Positions 33,233-41,265 of a stretch of 64,000 bases of DNA are shown in pieces. Every line of letters begins with the position of its first letter. Positions within the stretch are counted from its first letter, which is position 1. The stretch comes from an uncultured Collinsella sp. (GTDB lineage: Bacteria; Actinomycetota; Coriobacteriia; Coriobacteriales; Coriobacteriaceae). The translations under genes were made by a program, and so were the position numbers. Below the pieces are notes generated by a model. It made no database searches, was not told the DNA's origin, and was given only the letters and a program-made list of their open reading frames with translations. The stretch spans positions 1-64,000 of the forward strand of contig CABRIB010000001.1 in assembly GCA_902470915.1 (NCBI GenBank), read 5' to 3'.

Positions 33233-34450
33233 GTGGCTATCCACATTGTTGAAGAGGCGAATCGTTGCCTAGGTTGCAAAAAGGCGTTCTGCCAGCTTAA
33301 GGGCTGCCCGGTGCAGACGCCTATTCCGCAGGTCATTGACTTGTTCAAGCAGCGTCGTCTGGAAGAGGCAGGTGAGCTGCTGTTCCAGAACAACCCCATG
33401 AGTGCGGTCTGCTCCATGATCTGCAACCATTCGGGTCAGTGCGAGGGCGCGTGCATCCAGGGCCGCAAGGGTGCGCCGGTGCACTTCTCGAGCATCGAGA
33501 ACTATATCTCGACTGCGTATTTGGACCGTAAGGAGTGGAAGCCTGCGCCGTCGTGCGGCAAGCAGGTTGCCGTGGTCGGTTCCGGTCCTGCCGGCATTAC
33601 CGTGGCCATTAAGATGGCCCAGCTGGGCTGTGCCGTCACGGTGTTTGAACAGCGCCCCGAGATCGGCGGTGTGCTGGAGTACGGCATCCCCGAGTTTCGC
33701 CTGCCCCGTGCTCTCGTGCAAAAGTACCGTCACGTGATGTGCTCGCTTGGCGTGCGCGTCCGTCCCTCGACCACCATCGGTGGTGCGCTGCATATCGACG
33801 ACCTGCTGCGCGACGGCTACGATGCGGTCTTTGTCGGCACCGGTACCTGGCGCGCCCGCAAGCTGGGTATTCCCGGCGAGTCGCGTGGCAACGTACTGTT
33901 TGGTATCGATTACCTGGTCGATCCCACGAGTGTGGCGATCGGTCAGAACGTGGCGGTTATCGGCGCCGGCAACGTGGCCATGGATGTTGCCCGTACGGCT
34001 CTGCGCTCGGGCGCTCGCAAGGTTACCGTGTATGCCCGATCGCGCCATATCTCGGCCATCGATGACGAGGTGGAGCTGACCGAGCTTGACGGTGCCGAGA
34101 TCGTGCGCGGCAAGGCGATCTGCGCCATCGACGATAACGGTCCGGTGTTCGAGACGGCTATCTTTGACGAGGACGACAACGTGGTGGGCTACGAGGAAGA
34201 GCTCGACCATGCCGCGGCCGATACCATCGTCATCGCGGCCTCTCAGGTGCCCAAGGACAAGCTCGTGCTTACGACGGGCGGTCTGGAGACCGACCATCGC
34301 GGCCTGCTTTCGGTCGACGAACATGGCATGACTACCGTGCCCGGCGTCTTTGCCGCCGGCGACGTGGTCAATGGCCCGCTCACCGTGGTCCATGCCGTAG
34401 CCGGCGCCAAGCTCGCCGTCGAAGGCATGACATCCTACCTGGGCCTCTAA
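33233..34450 (+). CDS. NAD(P)H oxidoreductase, glutamate synthase small subunit-like
   Basis: 405 residues. An N-terminal Fe-S domain with two cysteine sets (CLGCKKAFCQLKGCP and CSMICNHSGQCEGAC) is followed by an FAD site (VVGSGPAGI, about 112) and an NADPH site (VIGAGNVAMD, about 245). Proteins of this type transfer electrons from NAD(P)H to a partner. The next gene is a flavin-dependent enoate reductase, a possible partner. The GTG at 33233 is chosen because AAGGGGAG lies 6 nt upstream and the family starts VxIxxxxNRCLxCK. True GltD would sit beside GltB, which is absent. Confidence 0.82.
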   Translation: MAIHIVEEANRCLGCKKAFCQLKGCPVQTPIPQVIDLFKQRRLEEAGELLFQNNPMSAVCSMICNHSGQCEGACIQGRKGAPVHFSSIENYISTAYLDRKEWKPAPSCGKQVAVVGSGPAGITVAIKMAQLGCAVTVFEQRPEIGGVLEYGIPEFRLPRALVQKYRHVMCSLGVRVRPSTTIGGALHIDDLLRDGYDAVFVGTGTWRARKLGIPGESRGNVLFGIDYLVDPTSVAIGQNVAVIGAGNVAMDVARTALRSGARKVTVYARSRHISAIDDEVELTELDGAEIVRGKAICAIDDNGPVFETAIFDEDDNVVGYEEELDHAAADTIVIAASQVPKDKLVLTTGGLETDHRGLLSVDEHGMTTVPGVFAAGDVVNGPLTVVHAVAGAKLAVEGMTSYLGL

Positions 34451-34467
34451 CCTATCCCACCCTTATC

Positions 34468-34534
34468 AGTTGCGGTGAAATACGGACTGTTTTGGCTGAT
34501 AAAAGCCTCAATTGCCCCGTATTCCACCGCAACT
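34468..34534. repeat. TTGCGGTGAAATA palindrome, copy 1
   Basis: AGTTGCGGTGAAATACGG (34468-34485) mirrors 34517-34534, followed by TTTTTT, so it can also end transcription. Three relatives: 37419-37482, 41936-42018, 42791-42855. Confidence 0.75.
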
Positions 34535-34650
34535 TTTTTATGGGTCGAGCGAAGGGTGGGGGAGCGTGTGAGGTTGCGTGCTGGACGGGTGCTGATACGA
34601 TAAGAGGGTTAGCAAGTGCCGCCACGCGGCTCAAACGAAAGGAAGCCTGT

Positions 34651-36600
34651 ATGGAGTCCTCTGCCTATCCGATGCTCTTTAGCCCCATCAAGGTTGGTAC
34701 GACCGAGGTTAAGAACCGTGTCTTTATGCCGCCGGTGTCCACCAACCTGGCCGATCACGGCTATGTGACCGACGACCTGGTCGACCACTATCGTGCCCGT
34801 GCCAAGGGCGGCGTGGGTCTCATCATCACCGAGGTCGTGACCGTCGAGCCCACCTACACCTACCTGCCGGGCGATATGTGCTGCTACGATGACACGTTCA
34901 TCCCTGGTTGGGAAAAGCTCGCCGCCGCCGTGCACGAGTACGGCTGCAAGATCATGCCGCAGCTCTTCCACCCCGCCTACATGGCCTTTAACATCCCGGG
35001 CACGCCGCGTCTGGTCGCTCCGTCCTTTGTGGGCCCGTCCTATGCTCGCGAGGCACCGCGCCCCATCACGGTTGACGAGATTCATGAGCTCACGCACCAG
35101 TTTGGCGACGCTGCCGTGCGTATGCAGAAGGCCGGCGTCGATGGCGTCGAGGTCCATGCGGCCCACGCCCACGGCATGCTCGGTGGCTTTTTGACCCCGC
35201 TCTACAACAAGCGTACCGATGAGTACGGCGGCTCGCTCGACGCCCGCATGCGCTTCTTGCTCGAGGTCATCGCCGAGATTCGCGAGCGCTGCGGTAAGGA
35301 ATTCATCATCGACGTCCGCATTTCGGGCGACGAGTACACCGATGGCGGCCTGACCCTCAACGACATGATCTACGTCTCGCGTCGCCTGGAGAAGGCCGGC
35401 GTCGATATGATCCACGTGTCGGGCGGCACCACCATCAAGCGCGGCTCCGCGATTCCCGCCGCCGGCACCCAGCAGGCCTCGCACGCCGCCTGCTCGCGCG
35501 AGATCAAAAAGCATGTGAACATTCCCGTCGCCACGGTCGGCCGCATCAACGAGGCATGGATTGCCGAGGAGCTGATCGAGGACGGCGCCGCCGACATCTG
35601 CATGATGGGCCGCGCCAACCTGTGCGATGCCGAGTTCTGCAACAAGGCTGCCGCCGGCAACGCCGACGAGATTCGCCCCTGCATCGGCTGCCTGCGCTGC
35701 CTGAACGGCATCATGTTTGGCAAGCGCATCTCCTGCACCATCAACCCCGATGTCGAGCGTGACGAGGCTGGCTACGAGCCCGCCACCGAAGCTAAGAACG
35801 TGCTCGTTGTGGGCGCCGGTCCCGCCGGCATGGAGGCGGCGTTCATTGCCGCCAAGCGCGGGCATAACGTGGTGCTCGTGGACAAGCAGGACGAGCCGGG
35901 CGGCGAGATGCGCATTGCTGCCGTTCCGCCGGCAAAGCAGGAGCTTACCCGCGTGATCAAGTACCAGTATCGTCGTCTTGCCGAGGCCGGCGTAAAGTGC
36001 GTCTTTGGTACCGAGCTTTCGGCCGAAGACATTCAGCGTGACTACGCCGGGTATGAGGTTGTCCTGGCATATGGCGCCGAGCCCATCGCTCCGGCCTTTA
36101 TGCAGGGCTTTAAGCAGGTCATGACGGCTGACGATCTGCTGGGCGGCAATGCCTTCCCGGGCAAGAAGATTGTCATCGTGGGCGGCGGCACCGTCGGCTG
36201 CGAGACGGCTGACTACCTGGCCCCGCTGGTCAACGACCTGTCGCCAGCCAACCGCGATGTCACCGTCATCGAGATGACCAAGACCCTTGCCGCCAACGAG
36301 GGCGGCGCCGGCCGCGCGGTACTCATCACGCGCATGCTCTCTAAGGGCGTCCACGTGCTGACCGAGGCCAAAGTGACCGAGATCACCGAGGACACCATCA
36401 GCTACGAGAAGGACGGCGAGATCCACACCATCACCGGTGCCGATACGCTGGTGCTCGCCATGGGCTACCGCCCCAACACCAAGCTCGCTGACGACCTGGC
36501 AGCTGCCGGTGTTGCCACCCACGTGCTGGGCGACGCCAACAAGTGCGGCAACATCCGCGACGCCATCGGCGACGGCTACAAAGTGGCCTGCGCCCTCTAG
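34651..36600 (+). CDS. Old yellow enzyme-type enoate reductase (FMN, 4Fe-4S, FAD)
   Basis: 649 residues. Residues 1-350 are an FMN TIM barrel (GGVGLIITE, VEVHAAHAHGMLGGFLTP, YGGSLDARMRFLLEV); CIGCLRCLNGIMF with a later Cys binds a 4Fe-4S cluster; then come FAD (VVGAGPAGMEAA) and NAD(P) (IVGGGTVGCETADYL) domains. The family includes 2-enoate reductase, 2,4-dienoyl-CoA reductase and the bile-acid enzymes BaiCD/BaiH; substrate is not deducible. GAAAGGAAG precedes the ATG. It starts 200 nt after the Fe-S oxidoreductase. Confidence 0.88.
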   Translation: MESSAYPMLFSPIKVGTTEVKNRVFMPPVSTNLADHGYVTDDLVDHYRARAKGGVGLIITEVVTVEPTYTYLPGDMCCYDDTFIPGWEKLAAAVHEYGCKIMPQLFHPAYMAFNIPGTPRLVAPSFVGPSYAREAPRPITVDEIHELTHQFGDAAVRMQKAGVDGVEVHAAHAHGMLGGFLTPLYNKRTDEYGGSLDARMRFLLEVIAEIRERCGKEFIIDVRISGDEYTDGGLTLNDMIYVSRRLEKAGVDMIHVSGGTTIKRGSAIPAAGTQQASHAACSREIKKHVNIPVATVGRINEAWIAEELIEDGAADICMMGRANLCDAEFCNKAAAGNADEIRPCIGCLRCLNGIMFGKRISCTINPDVERDEAGYEPATEAKNVLVVGAGPAGMEAAFIAAKRGHNVVLVDKQDEPGGEMRIAAVPPAKQELTRVIKYQYRRLAEAGVKCVFGTELSAEDIQRDYAGYEVVLAYGAEPIAPAFMQGFKQVMTADDLLGGNAFPGKKIVIVGGGTVGCETADYLAPLVNDLSPANRDVTVIEMTKTLAANEGGAGRAVLITRMLSKGVHVLTEAKVTEITEDTISYEKDGEIHTITGADTLVLAMGYRPNTKLADDLAAAGVATHVLGDANKCGNIRDAIGDGYKVACAL

Positions 36601-36609
36601 TCAACCCCT

Positions 36610-36674
36610 TGGTGCATTGAGGTCAGGTTACTTTGCACCAACTTGGTGCATGTAAACCTGACCCCTTTGCACCA
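36610..36674. repeat. Nested palindrome after the enoate reductase
   Basis: TTGGTGCA near 36610 pairs with TGCACCA near 36674, and AGGTCAGGTT with AACCTGACC inside; a second TTGCACCAACTTGGTGCA hairpin forms the tip. It lies between convergent genes. Confidence 0.55.
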
Positions 36675-36685
36675 GTCGATAGATA

Positions 36686-36727
36686 GCAAAAAGCGGCGGC
36701 CGTCCCGTGTTGGGGCGGCCGCCGCTT
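36686..36727 (-). terminator. Terminator of the RpiB-like gene
   Basis: On the minus strand AAGCGGCGGCC pairs with GGCCGCCGCTT, followed by TTTTTGC. Confidence 0.8.
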
Positions 36728-36750
36728 GCGTTAGTTGCGATGGGTCGCGA

Positions 36751-37392
36751 TTAGAGACCCAGGAGCTCCTTGACCTTGGCGATGATGGCCTCGTCGGTGG
36801 CGTTGGCGAAGAAGTACTCCTGGAAGTGCTCGCCAGCCAGAGCGCCCTTGACCAGGTCCTGGTCGATCTCGCCCAGGACGTCGACGAGCGGACGCATGGT
36901 CACAGCGCGGACGCCGTCGAGGATCTTCTTGTTGCGCTGCTCGGGCTCAACACGCTCGGCAGGATAGCCGTTGCCCGAACCAAAGCCGAAGAGCTTCTCG
37001 AAAGTGTACTCGAGGTTGAGCTCCTGGCCCCAGCCGTTCTTGAGGGCGAAGGGCATGGCGACGGCGTTACCGTCGTTGACCTGGGCGAAGGTGTAGGCAT
37101 CCAGCGGGTCGGCGACATGGCCGCACAGCACGCCGGGGAAGGAGTTGCAGGCGAGCATGGCGCCCTCGCCGGTGCCGCAGCCGGTCACGACATAGTCGGC
37201 AGCGCCGGAGTTGAGCAGCACGGCGGCAAGGATGCCGTTCTGAACGTAGGTGAGCGGCTTGGAGTCGGCATCGGCATACATACCGTAGTTAAAGACGGTG
37301 TGGCCCATGGGCTCGACAACCTTCTTAAGGGCAGCCTCGATCATGGGGTTCTTGGAGTTCTGGGAGTTCTCGTTGATGAGAGCGATCTTCAT
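36751..37392 (-). CDS. RpiB/LacAB-family sugar isomerase, candidate DhuI
   Basis: 213 residues. RpiB-type fold: MKIALINENSQNSKN at the start and VVTGCGTGEGAMLACN with the catalytic Cys. In streptococci a protein of this family (DhuI) isomerises 4-deoxy-L-threo-5-hexosulose uronate and works with DhuD, a KduD homologue. The adjacent kduD makes the same pairing likely here, replacing the cupin-type KduI. Ordinary ribose-5-phosphate isomerase B is shorter (about 150 residues). AGGAAGG precedes the ATG at 37392. Confidence 0.8.
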   Translation of the reverse strand: MKIALINENSQNSKNPMIEAALKKVVEPMGHTVFNYGMYADADSKPLTYVQNGILAAVLLNSGAADYVVTGCGTGEGAMLACNSFPGVLCGHVADPLDAYTFAQVNDGNAVAMPFALKNGWGQELNLEYTFEKLFGFGSGNGYPAERVEPEQRNKKILDGVRAVTMRPLVDVLGEIDQDLVKGALAGEHFQEYFFANATDEAIIAKVKELLGL

Positions 37393-37418
37393 TGCGAAAT
37401 ACCTTCCTATTTCTAACC

Positions 37419-37482
37419 TGCGGTGAAATACGGACTGTTTTGCCTGAAAGAAGCCAAAATTAATCCCTATTTCACCGCAACT
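37419..37482. repeat. TTGCGGTGAAATA palindrome, copy 2
   Basis: TGCGGTGAAATACGG mirrors CCCTATTTCACCGCA (two mismatches near the tip); sits in the kduD-RpiB-like gap. From 37483 to 37632 I see no gene. Confidence 0.7.
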
Positions 37483-37632
37483 TTTGAACGAACGATTGGG
37501 CAAGACCCAATGTGGGCAGTTGCGGCGAGGGCGCGTGAGGTGCGTCAGCTCGCCGCGAAAGAGGAGGGCATAGGCCTTTTGGCCATGCCCGACGAATGAG
37601 CCGCGAGATGGCGTGGCTCACGCGGCCGCAGC

Positions 37633-38442
37633 CTACTGGGGCTGCTTGCCGATGTAAGCCAGAATGCCGCCGTCGACGTAGAGAATGTGGCCGTTGACGA
37701 AGTTCGAAGCGTCGGAGGCCAAGAACACGGCGGGGCCCTTCAGGTCCTCGGGCGTGCCCCAGCGAGCGGCCGGGGTCTTGGCGATGATGAACTGGTCAAA
37801 CGGGTGACGGCTGCCATCGGGCTGCGTCTCGCGCAGCGGCGCGGTCTGCGGCGTGGCGATATAGCCAGGCCCAATGCCGTTGCACTGGATGTTGGCCTCG
37901 CCAAACTCGGAGCAGATGTTCTTGGTGAGCATCTTCAGGCCACCCTTGGCGGCAGCGTAGCCGGCGATGGTCTCGCGGCCAAGCTCGCTCATCATCGAGC
38001 AGATGTTGATGATCTTGCCGTGACCCTTGGCGATCATGCCGGGCAGGCAGGCCTTGGAGACGATGAACGGGGCGTTAAGGTCGATGTCGACGACGCGACG
38101 GAAGTCCTCGGCGCTCATGTCGAGCATGGGGGTGCGCTGGATAACGCCGGCGTTGTTGACCAGGATGTCGGGCGTGGTGCCAAAATCGGCCTCGATCTTG
38201 GCGATGAGCTCGGCGACGACGGCCTCGTCGGTGACGTCGGCAACGTAGCCGTGAGCCTCAAAGCCCAGCTCGCGGTAGTGCTTCTCGGCCTCGGCGACCT
38301 TGTCGGCGTGACGTGCGTTAAAGGCGATCTTGGCGCCGGCCTCGCCGAGCGCCTCGGCCATGGCCATACCAATGCCATAGGTGGCGCCGGTCACGAGCGC
38401 GACCTTGCCATCCAGGCGGAAGCTGTCCATAAGATCAGACAT
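37633..38442 (-). CDS. kduD: 2-keto-3-deoxygluconate-forming SDR dehydrogenase (KduD/DhuD)
   Basis: 269 residues, short-chain dehydrogenase: TGATYGIG cofactor motif, NNAG, and YAAAK catalytic pair. KduD reduces 2,5-diketo-3-deoxygluconate to KDG, joining the unsaturated-uronate branch to the KdgK/Eda path. It is upstream of the RpiB-like isomerase on the same strand. The ATG at 38442 has GAAAGGA upstream. LacI-type operators lie at 38457-38472 and 38546-38561. Gluconate 5-dehydrogenase is a close homologue, but the context favours KduD. Confidence 0.88.
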   Translation of the reverse strand: MSDLMDSFRLDGKVALVTGATYGIGMAMAEALGEAGAKIAFNARHADKVAEAEKHYRELGFEAHGYVADVTDEAVVAELIAKIEADFGTTPDILVNNAGVIQRTPMLDMSAEDFRRVVDIDLNAPFIVSKACLPGMIAKGHGKIINICSMMSELGRETIAGYAAAKGGLKMLTKNICSEFGEANIQCNGIGPGYIATPQTAPLRETQPDGSRHPFDQFIIAKTPAARWGTPEDLKGPAVFLASDASNFVNGHILYVDGGILAYIGKQPQ

Positions 38443-38456
38443 AGCGATCCTTTCAA

Positions 38457-38580
38457 AAGAAACGTTCATCTATATAAGTCTTGCTTCTAATACAAGCTCA
38501 GTATAGGAGAAGTGAAGGAATTAACGCCCCTATTCTCCTAAAAATAGGTGAACGTTCACTTTTAAAAGGTGAACGGTTGT
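38457..38580. promoter_or_regulatory. kduD promoter region with LacI-type operators
   Basis: AAGAAACGTTCATCTA (38457-38472), AGGTGAACGTTCACTT (38546-38561) and a half-site AGGTGAACGG (38567). The first overlaps the transcript start or leader; the others lie upstream of the promoter. Confidence 0.65.
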
Positions 38581-38601
38581 GGCTGATTGCCGCGACCCCT
38601 T

Positions 38602-38850
38602 CTATTCGTTTTTCGCCTGTACGCCTTCCGCGATCATGTTGCGGTTGTAGACCAGGTGCAGATACATGGCATCGTGCGCGGCGGTGGGGTTGCGCGCCTC
38701 GATGGCGTCGGCCACGCCGCGGCGCGTGCGGATGGTCTCCTCGACGAGCTTTTTGCCCGTAACGTCGATAAAGAGGGGGACGGATGCCTTGAGCACGCCC
38801 ATCAGACGGGGAACGACGAGGTTTCCGCCATTCAGGGTGGCTACATGGAG
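38602..38850 (-). pseudogene. Remnant of a GntR-family (FCD domain) regulator
   Basis: About 80 residues match only the last part of an FCD ligand domain: NLVVPRLMGVLKAS, then RTRRGVADAIEARNPTAAHDAMYLHL. There is no DNA-binding domain or start signal upstream; the frame runs into a terminator-like hairpin. It looks like the decayed end of a hexuronate-type GntR regulator. A full-length relative is at 42083-42775. Confidence 0.6.
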
Positions 38851-38898
38851 TAGCGCCCGTACGCATCGAATTTCTCCTCTCATAGATGCGTGGCACAA

Positions 38899-38936
38899 AG
38901 AGCCCCGAGTTCATACGAGCTCGGGGCTCTTTTCGT
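38899..38936. terminator. Orphan intrinsic terminator
   Basis: AAGAGCCCCGAG pairs with CTCGGGGCTCTT, followed by TTTCG. No intact gene ends here. Confidence 0.6.
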
Positions 38937-38953
38937 CTGGATTGCAGACGTAT

Positions 38954-39083
38954 CGCCAGACGAAAGTGTGTTACGTCTGGCGCAAAACCGTACGAAAACG
39001 CAATTTGCGTCTTAAATCAGGACGCAAATCAAGACGAAAACCGTTTACGTCTGGCTTAAATCCGTACGCAAACGGTTTTCGTC
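38954..39083. repeat. Three adjacent hairpins after the AAA ATPase gene
   Basis: CGCCAGACG/CGTCTGGCG (38954-38982), ATTTGCGTC/GACGCAAAT (39003-39029) and GACGAAAACCGTTT with its perfect mirror (39033-39083). All are built from GTCT/AGAC-like cores. Confidence 0.65.
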
Positions 39084-39103
39084 TTGCAGGGCAGTTGCCG
39101 CTT

Positions 39104-40195
39104 CTACAGTTCAGCTTCCAGTTCGGCTTTGTGTTCGTTGAGGTAGTCGCGCATGTAGGGGATGGCAAATGAGACCTTGCCGTACGAGGGCGCCTCAATG
39201 ATCGACTCTCTCAGCAGACGACTGCGGATGGAACTTACCTGTTGAGGTGTCTTGTTTAAGTCATCGGCAACCATGCTGGTCGAGCTCGTCTGCCCTAAGG
39301 ACGCCATGCTCAGCAGATAAGCGATGCACGTGGGCGGAATGCGCTGCAGCGCGGGCTCAATCACCATTGCGCAGAAGCGTTCGCGTGCTGTTGCGATGCC
39401 TCGCTTTGCCTCTTCCTCTCCAATTACAGTTGTATGGGCGCGTCGTGCCAGTTGCCATGCGTAATATCCAACGAGCTGAATCATAAAGGGGTAGCCTTGC
39501 GTTGCCTCGGCAAGTTGGCCGGCAATACCTGGTTGCAGCTCCATGCCCGATGCTTCAATGGTTTCTTCGAGGGAGTACGACACTTCGGTTACTGCCACAG
39601 CCTTCAGGTCAAAGGGGAGGGCACGGCGCAAAAACGTAAGTGTCTTTCCGTTGATGACGCTTTCTATCATCGAAGGCAGCCCCGCAAAAACAAAGGCGAT
39701 ATCAAGGTCTTCGCCGATAACCTGTTGAATCGCAATGGAGAGCGTTCGGACCTCATCGAGCTCTGCGTCTTGAACCTCGTCGAGGGTGATGAGCAGGCCA
39801 TTTCCATTCTTGGATATAGCCTGCCTCATGGCGTCGCGCAGCGATGGACCGATTCGCTCAATGTCTATGCTGCCGATGGATATGCCAGCTACGGTGGGCT
39901 CAAATCTGGCGTGTTTGGCCTGGAATTTGGGCTGCAGCTGCTCGAGAATGCGCTGACAAAGTCCTTCGGTTGCGACTTCTTTTATGACCGTCCAGCCACG
40001 GCTTTGCGCCAAACGTGAGCACTCGTCAAGGAGGACCGTCTTGCCCGTTCCGCGGACGCCGGCTATGCGCATAAGGCGCCCCGGGGCGCCAGGACCGTTG
40101 ACGAGGCCTTCATTGAATTCCTCGAGGACATCTTCGCGGCCGATAATCGTGGGAGGTGTTTTGCCTGCTGTGGGCTTAAAAGGGTTTGTTTGCAT
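39104..40195 (-). CDS. AAA-type ATPase with C-terminal winged-helix-like region
   Basis: 363 residues. Walker A GVRGTGKT (about 48) and Walker B LLITLDEVQ (about 140), as in the AAA_16/archaeal-ATPase group; the last 80 residues (ADDLNKTPQQVSSIRSRLLRESIIE) look like a winged helix. It probably binds DNA, but its partner is unknown. AAAGGTGA precedes the ATG at 40195. Directly upstream lie eight tandem 10-bp repeats. No partner gene is adjacent, and three hairpins follow. It might be a remnant of a mobile or defence element. Confidence 0.75.
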   Translation of the reverse strand: MQTNPFKPTAGKTPPTIIGREDVLEEFNEGLVNGPGAPGRLMRIAGVRGTGKTVLLDECSRLAQSRGWTVIKEVATEGLCQRILEQLQPKFQAKHARFEPTVAGISIGSIDIERIGPSLRDAMRQAISKNGNGLLITLDEVQDAELDEVRTLSIAIQQVIGEDLDIAFVFAGLPSMIESVINGKTLTFLRRALPFDLKAVAVTEVSYSLEETIEASGMELQPGIAGQLAEATQGYPFMIQLVGYYAWQLARRAHTTVIGEEEAKRGIATARERFCAMVIEPALQRIPPTCIAYLLSMASLGQTSSTSMVADDLNKTPQQVSSIRSRLLRESIIEAPSYGKVSFAIPYMRDYLNEHKAELEAEL

Positions 40196-40210
40196 GCGAG
40201 TCACCTTTGC

Positions 40211-40290
40211 TCAAGATATAGCAAGATATAGCAAAGTATAGCAACGTATAGCAAGATATAGCAAAGTATAGTGAGATATAGCAACGTATA
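40211..40290. repeat. Eight tandem 10-bp repeats upstream of the ATPase gene
   Basis: Decamers of the form GCAARRTATA (GCAAGATATA, GCAAAGTATA, GCAACGTATA, one GTGAGATATA) run without a gap for 80 bp, ending 15 bp before the ATPase start. The spacing equals one DNA turn, so bound proteins would sit on one face. Confidence 0.85.
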
Positions 40291-40318
40291 GCGCTGCTCG
40301 CGAGTTCTTGCGGTGGCG

Positions 40319-40999
40319 CTATTTTCCAAAGGCCACGCGGATAAAGCGCTGGGCGAAGAGCTTATTGGCGACGTTGATGACATGGCCCAGGAACAGTGCC
40401 GAGATGGCGGTCGTGACGCCAAAGCCGCCCAGGTTGTGCATAAAGACCAGCGACAGCGCGAGCGAGGCGGCGACGTGCGAGCAATCGAATACGACCTTCA
40501 CATCGCCAAAGCGGCATTTGAGCTTTTCGGCAATGACCTGTACCAAGCCGTCGGGTGCGTTGGGAACGACGCCCATATTGACGACGAGGCTTACGCCAAA
40601 CGCGGTGATGGCAAGCGAGAGCAGCATGGTTACGACCTGTGCCGGCAGCGCGGTGGGGTGCAGAGGGTTAACGTTCATAAAGAAATCGGTAAAGCCGCCG
40701 ATCAGCGTTGAGAAAAAGAGCTCGAGCAAAATGCGCGGCTGAAACTCGCGGCGCAAGATGGCTGCCTGTGCGGCAATGTAGGCGACATAGGTCGCGGTAA
40801 TCCAAAAGCCGAGCGTCTTGCCGGTGAGCATGGACAGCGTCGTGGCAAAACAGGTAAGCGCTGCCACGCCTAGGCCCGACGCAGTCTGGATGCTCATGCC
40901 GAGGGCGAGCGTCGCGACGCCTGCTAAATACATCAACATCCTGATGACGGTATGGCACCAATCGATCTTCTCGCCATTCATAATGATGAGCGGTCGCAT
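40319..40999 (-). CDS. YczE/YitT-like integral membrane protein
   Basis: 226 residues with about five to six hydrophobic helices (LAGVATLALGMSIQTASGLG at the start, NAPDGLVQVIAEKL, LGHVINVANKLF at the end), resembling the YczE/YyaS membrane family of unknown function. Its promoter has the same layout as that of kdgK, with a KDG-type operator, and a long structured leader (41034-41238), so it belongs to the KDG regulon; transport or export of a pathway compound is a guess. The ATG at 40999 has GAAAGGA about 13 nt upstream. Confidence 0.75.
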   Translation of the reverse strand: MRPLIIMNGEKIDWCHTVIRMLMYLAGVATLALGMSIQTASGLGVAALTCFATTLSMLTGKTLGFWITATYVAYIAAQAAILRREFQPRILLELFFSTLIGGFTDFFMNVNPLHPTALPAQVVTMLLSLAITAFGVSLVVNMGVVPNAPDGLVQVIAEKLKCRFGDVKVVFDCSHVAASLALSLVFMHNLGGFGVTTAISALFLGHVINVANKLFAQRFIRVAFGK

Positions 41000-41033
41000 G
41001 CTGCTACCCGTCCTTTCGGTTGTGAAGAAAAGG

Positions 41034-41158
41034 CTGACCTGGGCCGGCAAAAGAGGGTTATCGGAGGCACTGCTGTAAAAGCAGAAAAGCCGGCCCCACG
41101 GTCAGTCGTCTAGGAAATGTCTCGCTGTGCCGGAATGGGACTGAAGGGCCAACGAGAC
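41034..41158 (-). promoter_or_regulatory. Candidate structured RNA element, copy A, in the leader of the YczE-like gene
   Basis: Stems given on the plus strand: P0 41034-41039/41100-41105, P1 41041-41048/41089-41096, P2 41070-41074/41080-41084, P3 41119-41124/41153-41158. Conserved unpaired strings are GGTTATCGGAGGCACT (41056-41071) and CCGGAATGGGACT (41130-41142). All four stems also form in copy B (43849-43981) with different bases. Strand is assigned from the gene it precedes. Confidence 0.7.
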
Positions 41159-41178
41159 GGGAGGAAAGCAAATGACAT

Positions 41179-41238
41179 AGCGTGGGCAATAGGATGCCAA
41201 GATGGTAGGGTGCGTCTTAGCATCCTATTGCCCACGCT
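41179..41238 (-). promoter_or_regulatory. Leader hairpin with conserved loop, copy Y
   Basis: A perfect 19-bp stem (41179-41197 with 41220-41238) encloses a 22-nt loop that matches the loop at 45147-45168 at 19 of 22 positions, although six of 18 stem pairs differ. It lies between the KDG-type operator and the YczE-like gene, inside the likely 5' leader. Confidence 0.75.
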
Positions 41239-41240
41239 TG

Positions 41241-41256
41241 ACGAAATCGGTTTCGT
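41241..41256. promoter_or_regulatory. KdgR-type operator, YczE-like gene
   Basis: ACGAAATCGGTTTCGT, identical to the site at 45203-45218. It lies 10 nt downstream of the -10 box on the minus strand. Confidence 0.75.
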
Positions 41257-41265
41257 TTGAGCCTT

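Noticed and set aside
33233..34450. gltD, glutamate synthase small subunit
   Set aside because: No gltB is adjacent, and the protein sits beside an enoate reductase; GltD-like oxidoreductases have many other partners.
40211..40290. CRISPR array
   Set aside because: Units are 10 bp with no spacers and there are no cas genes.
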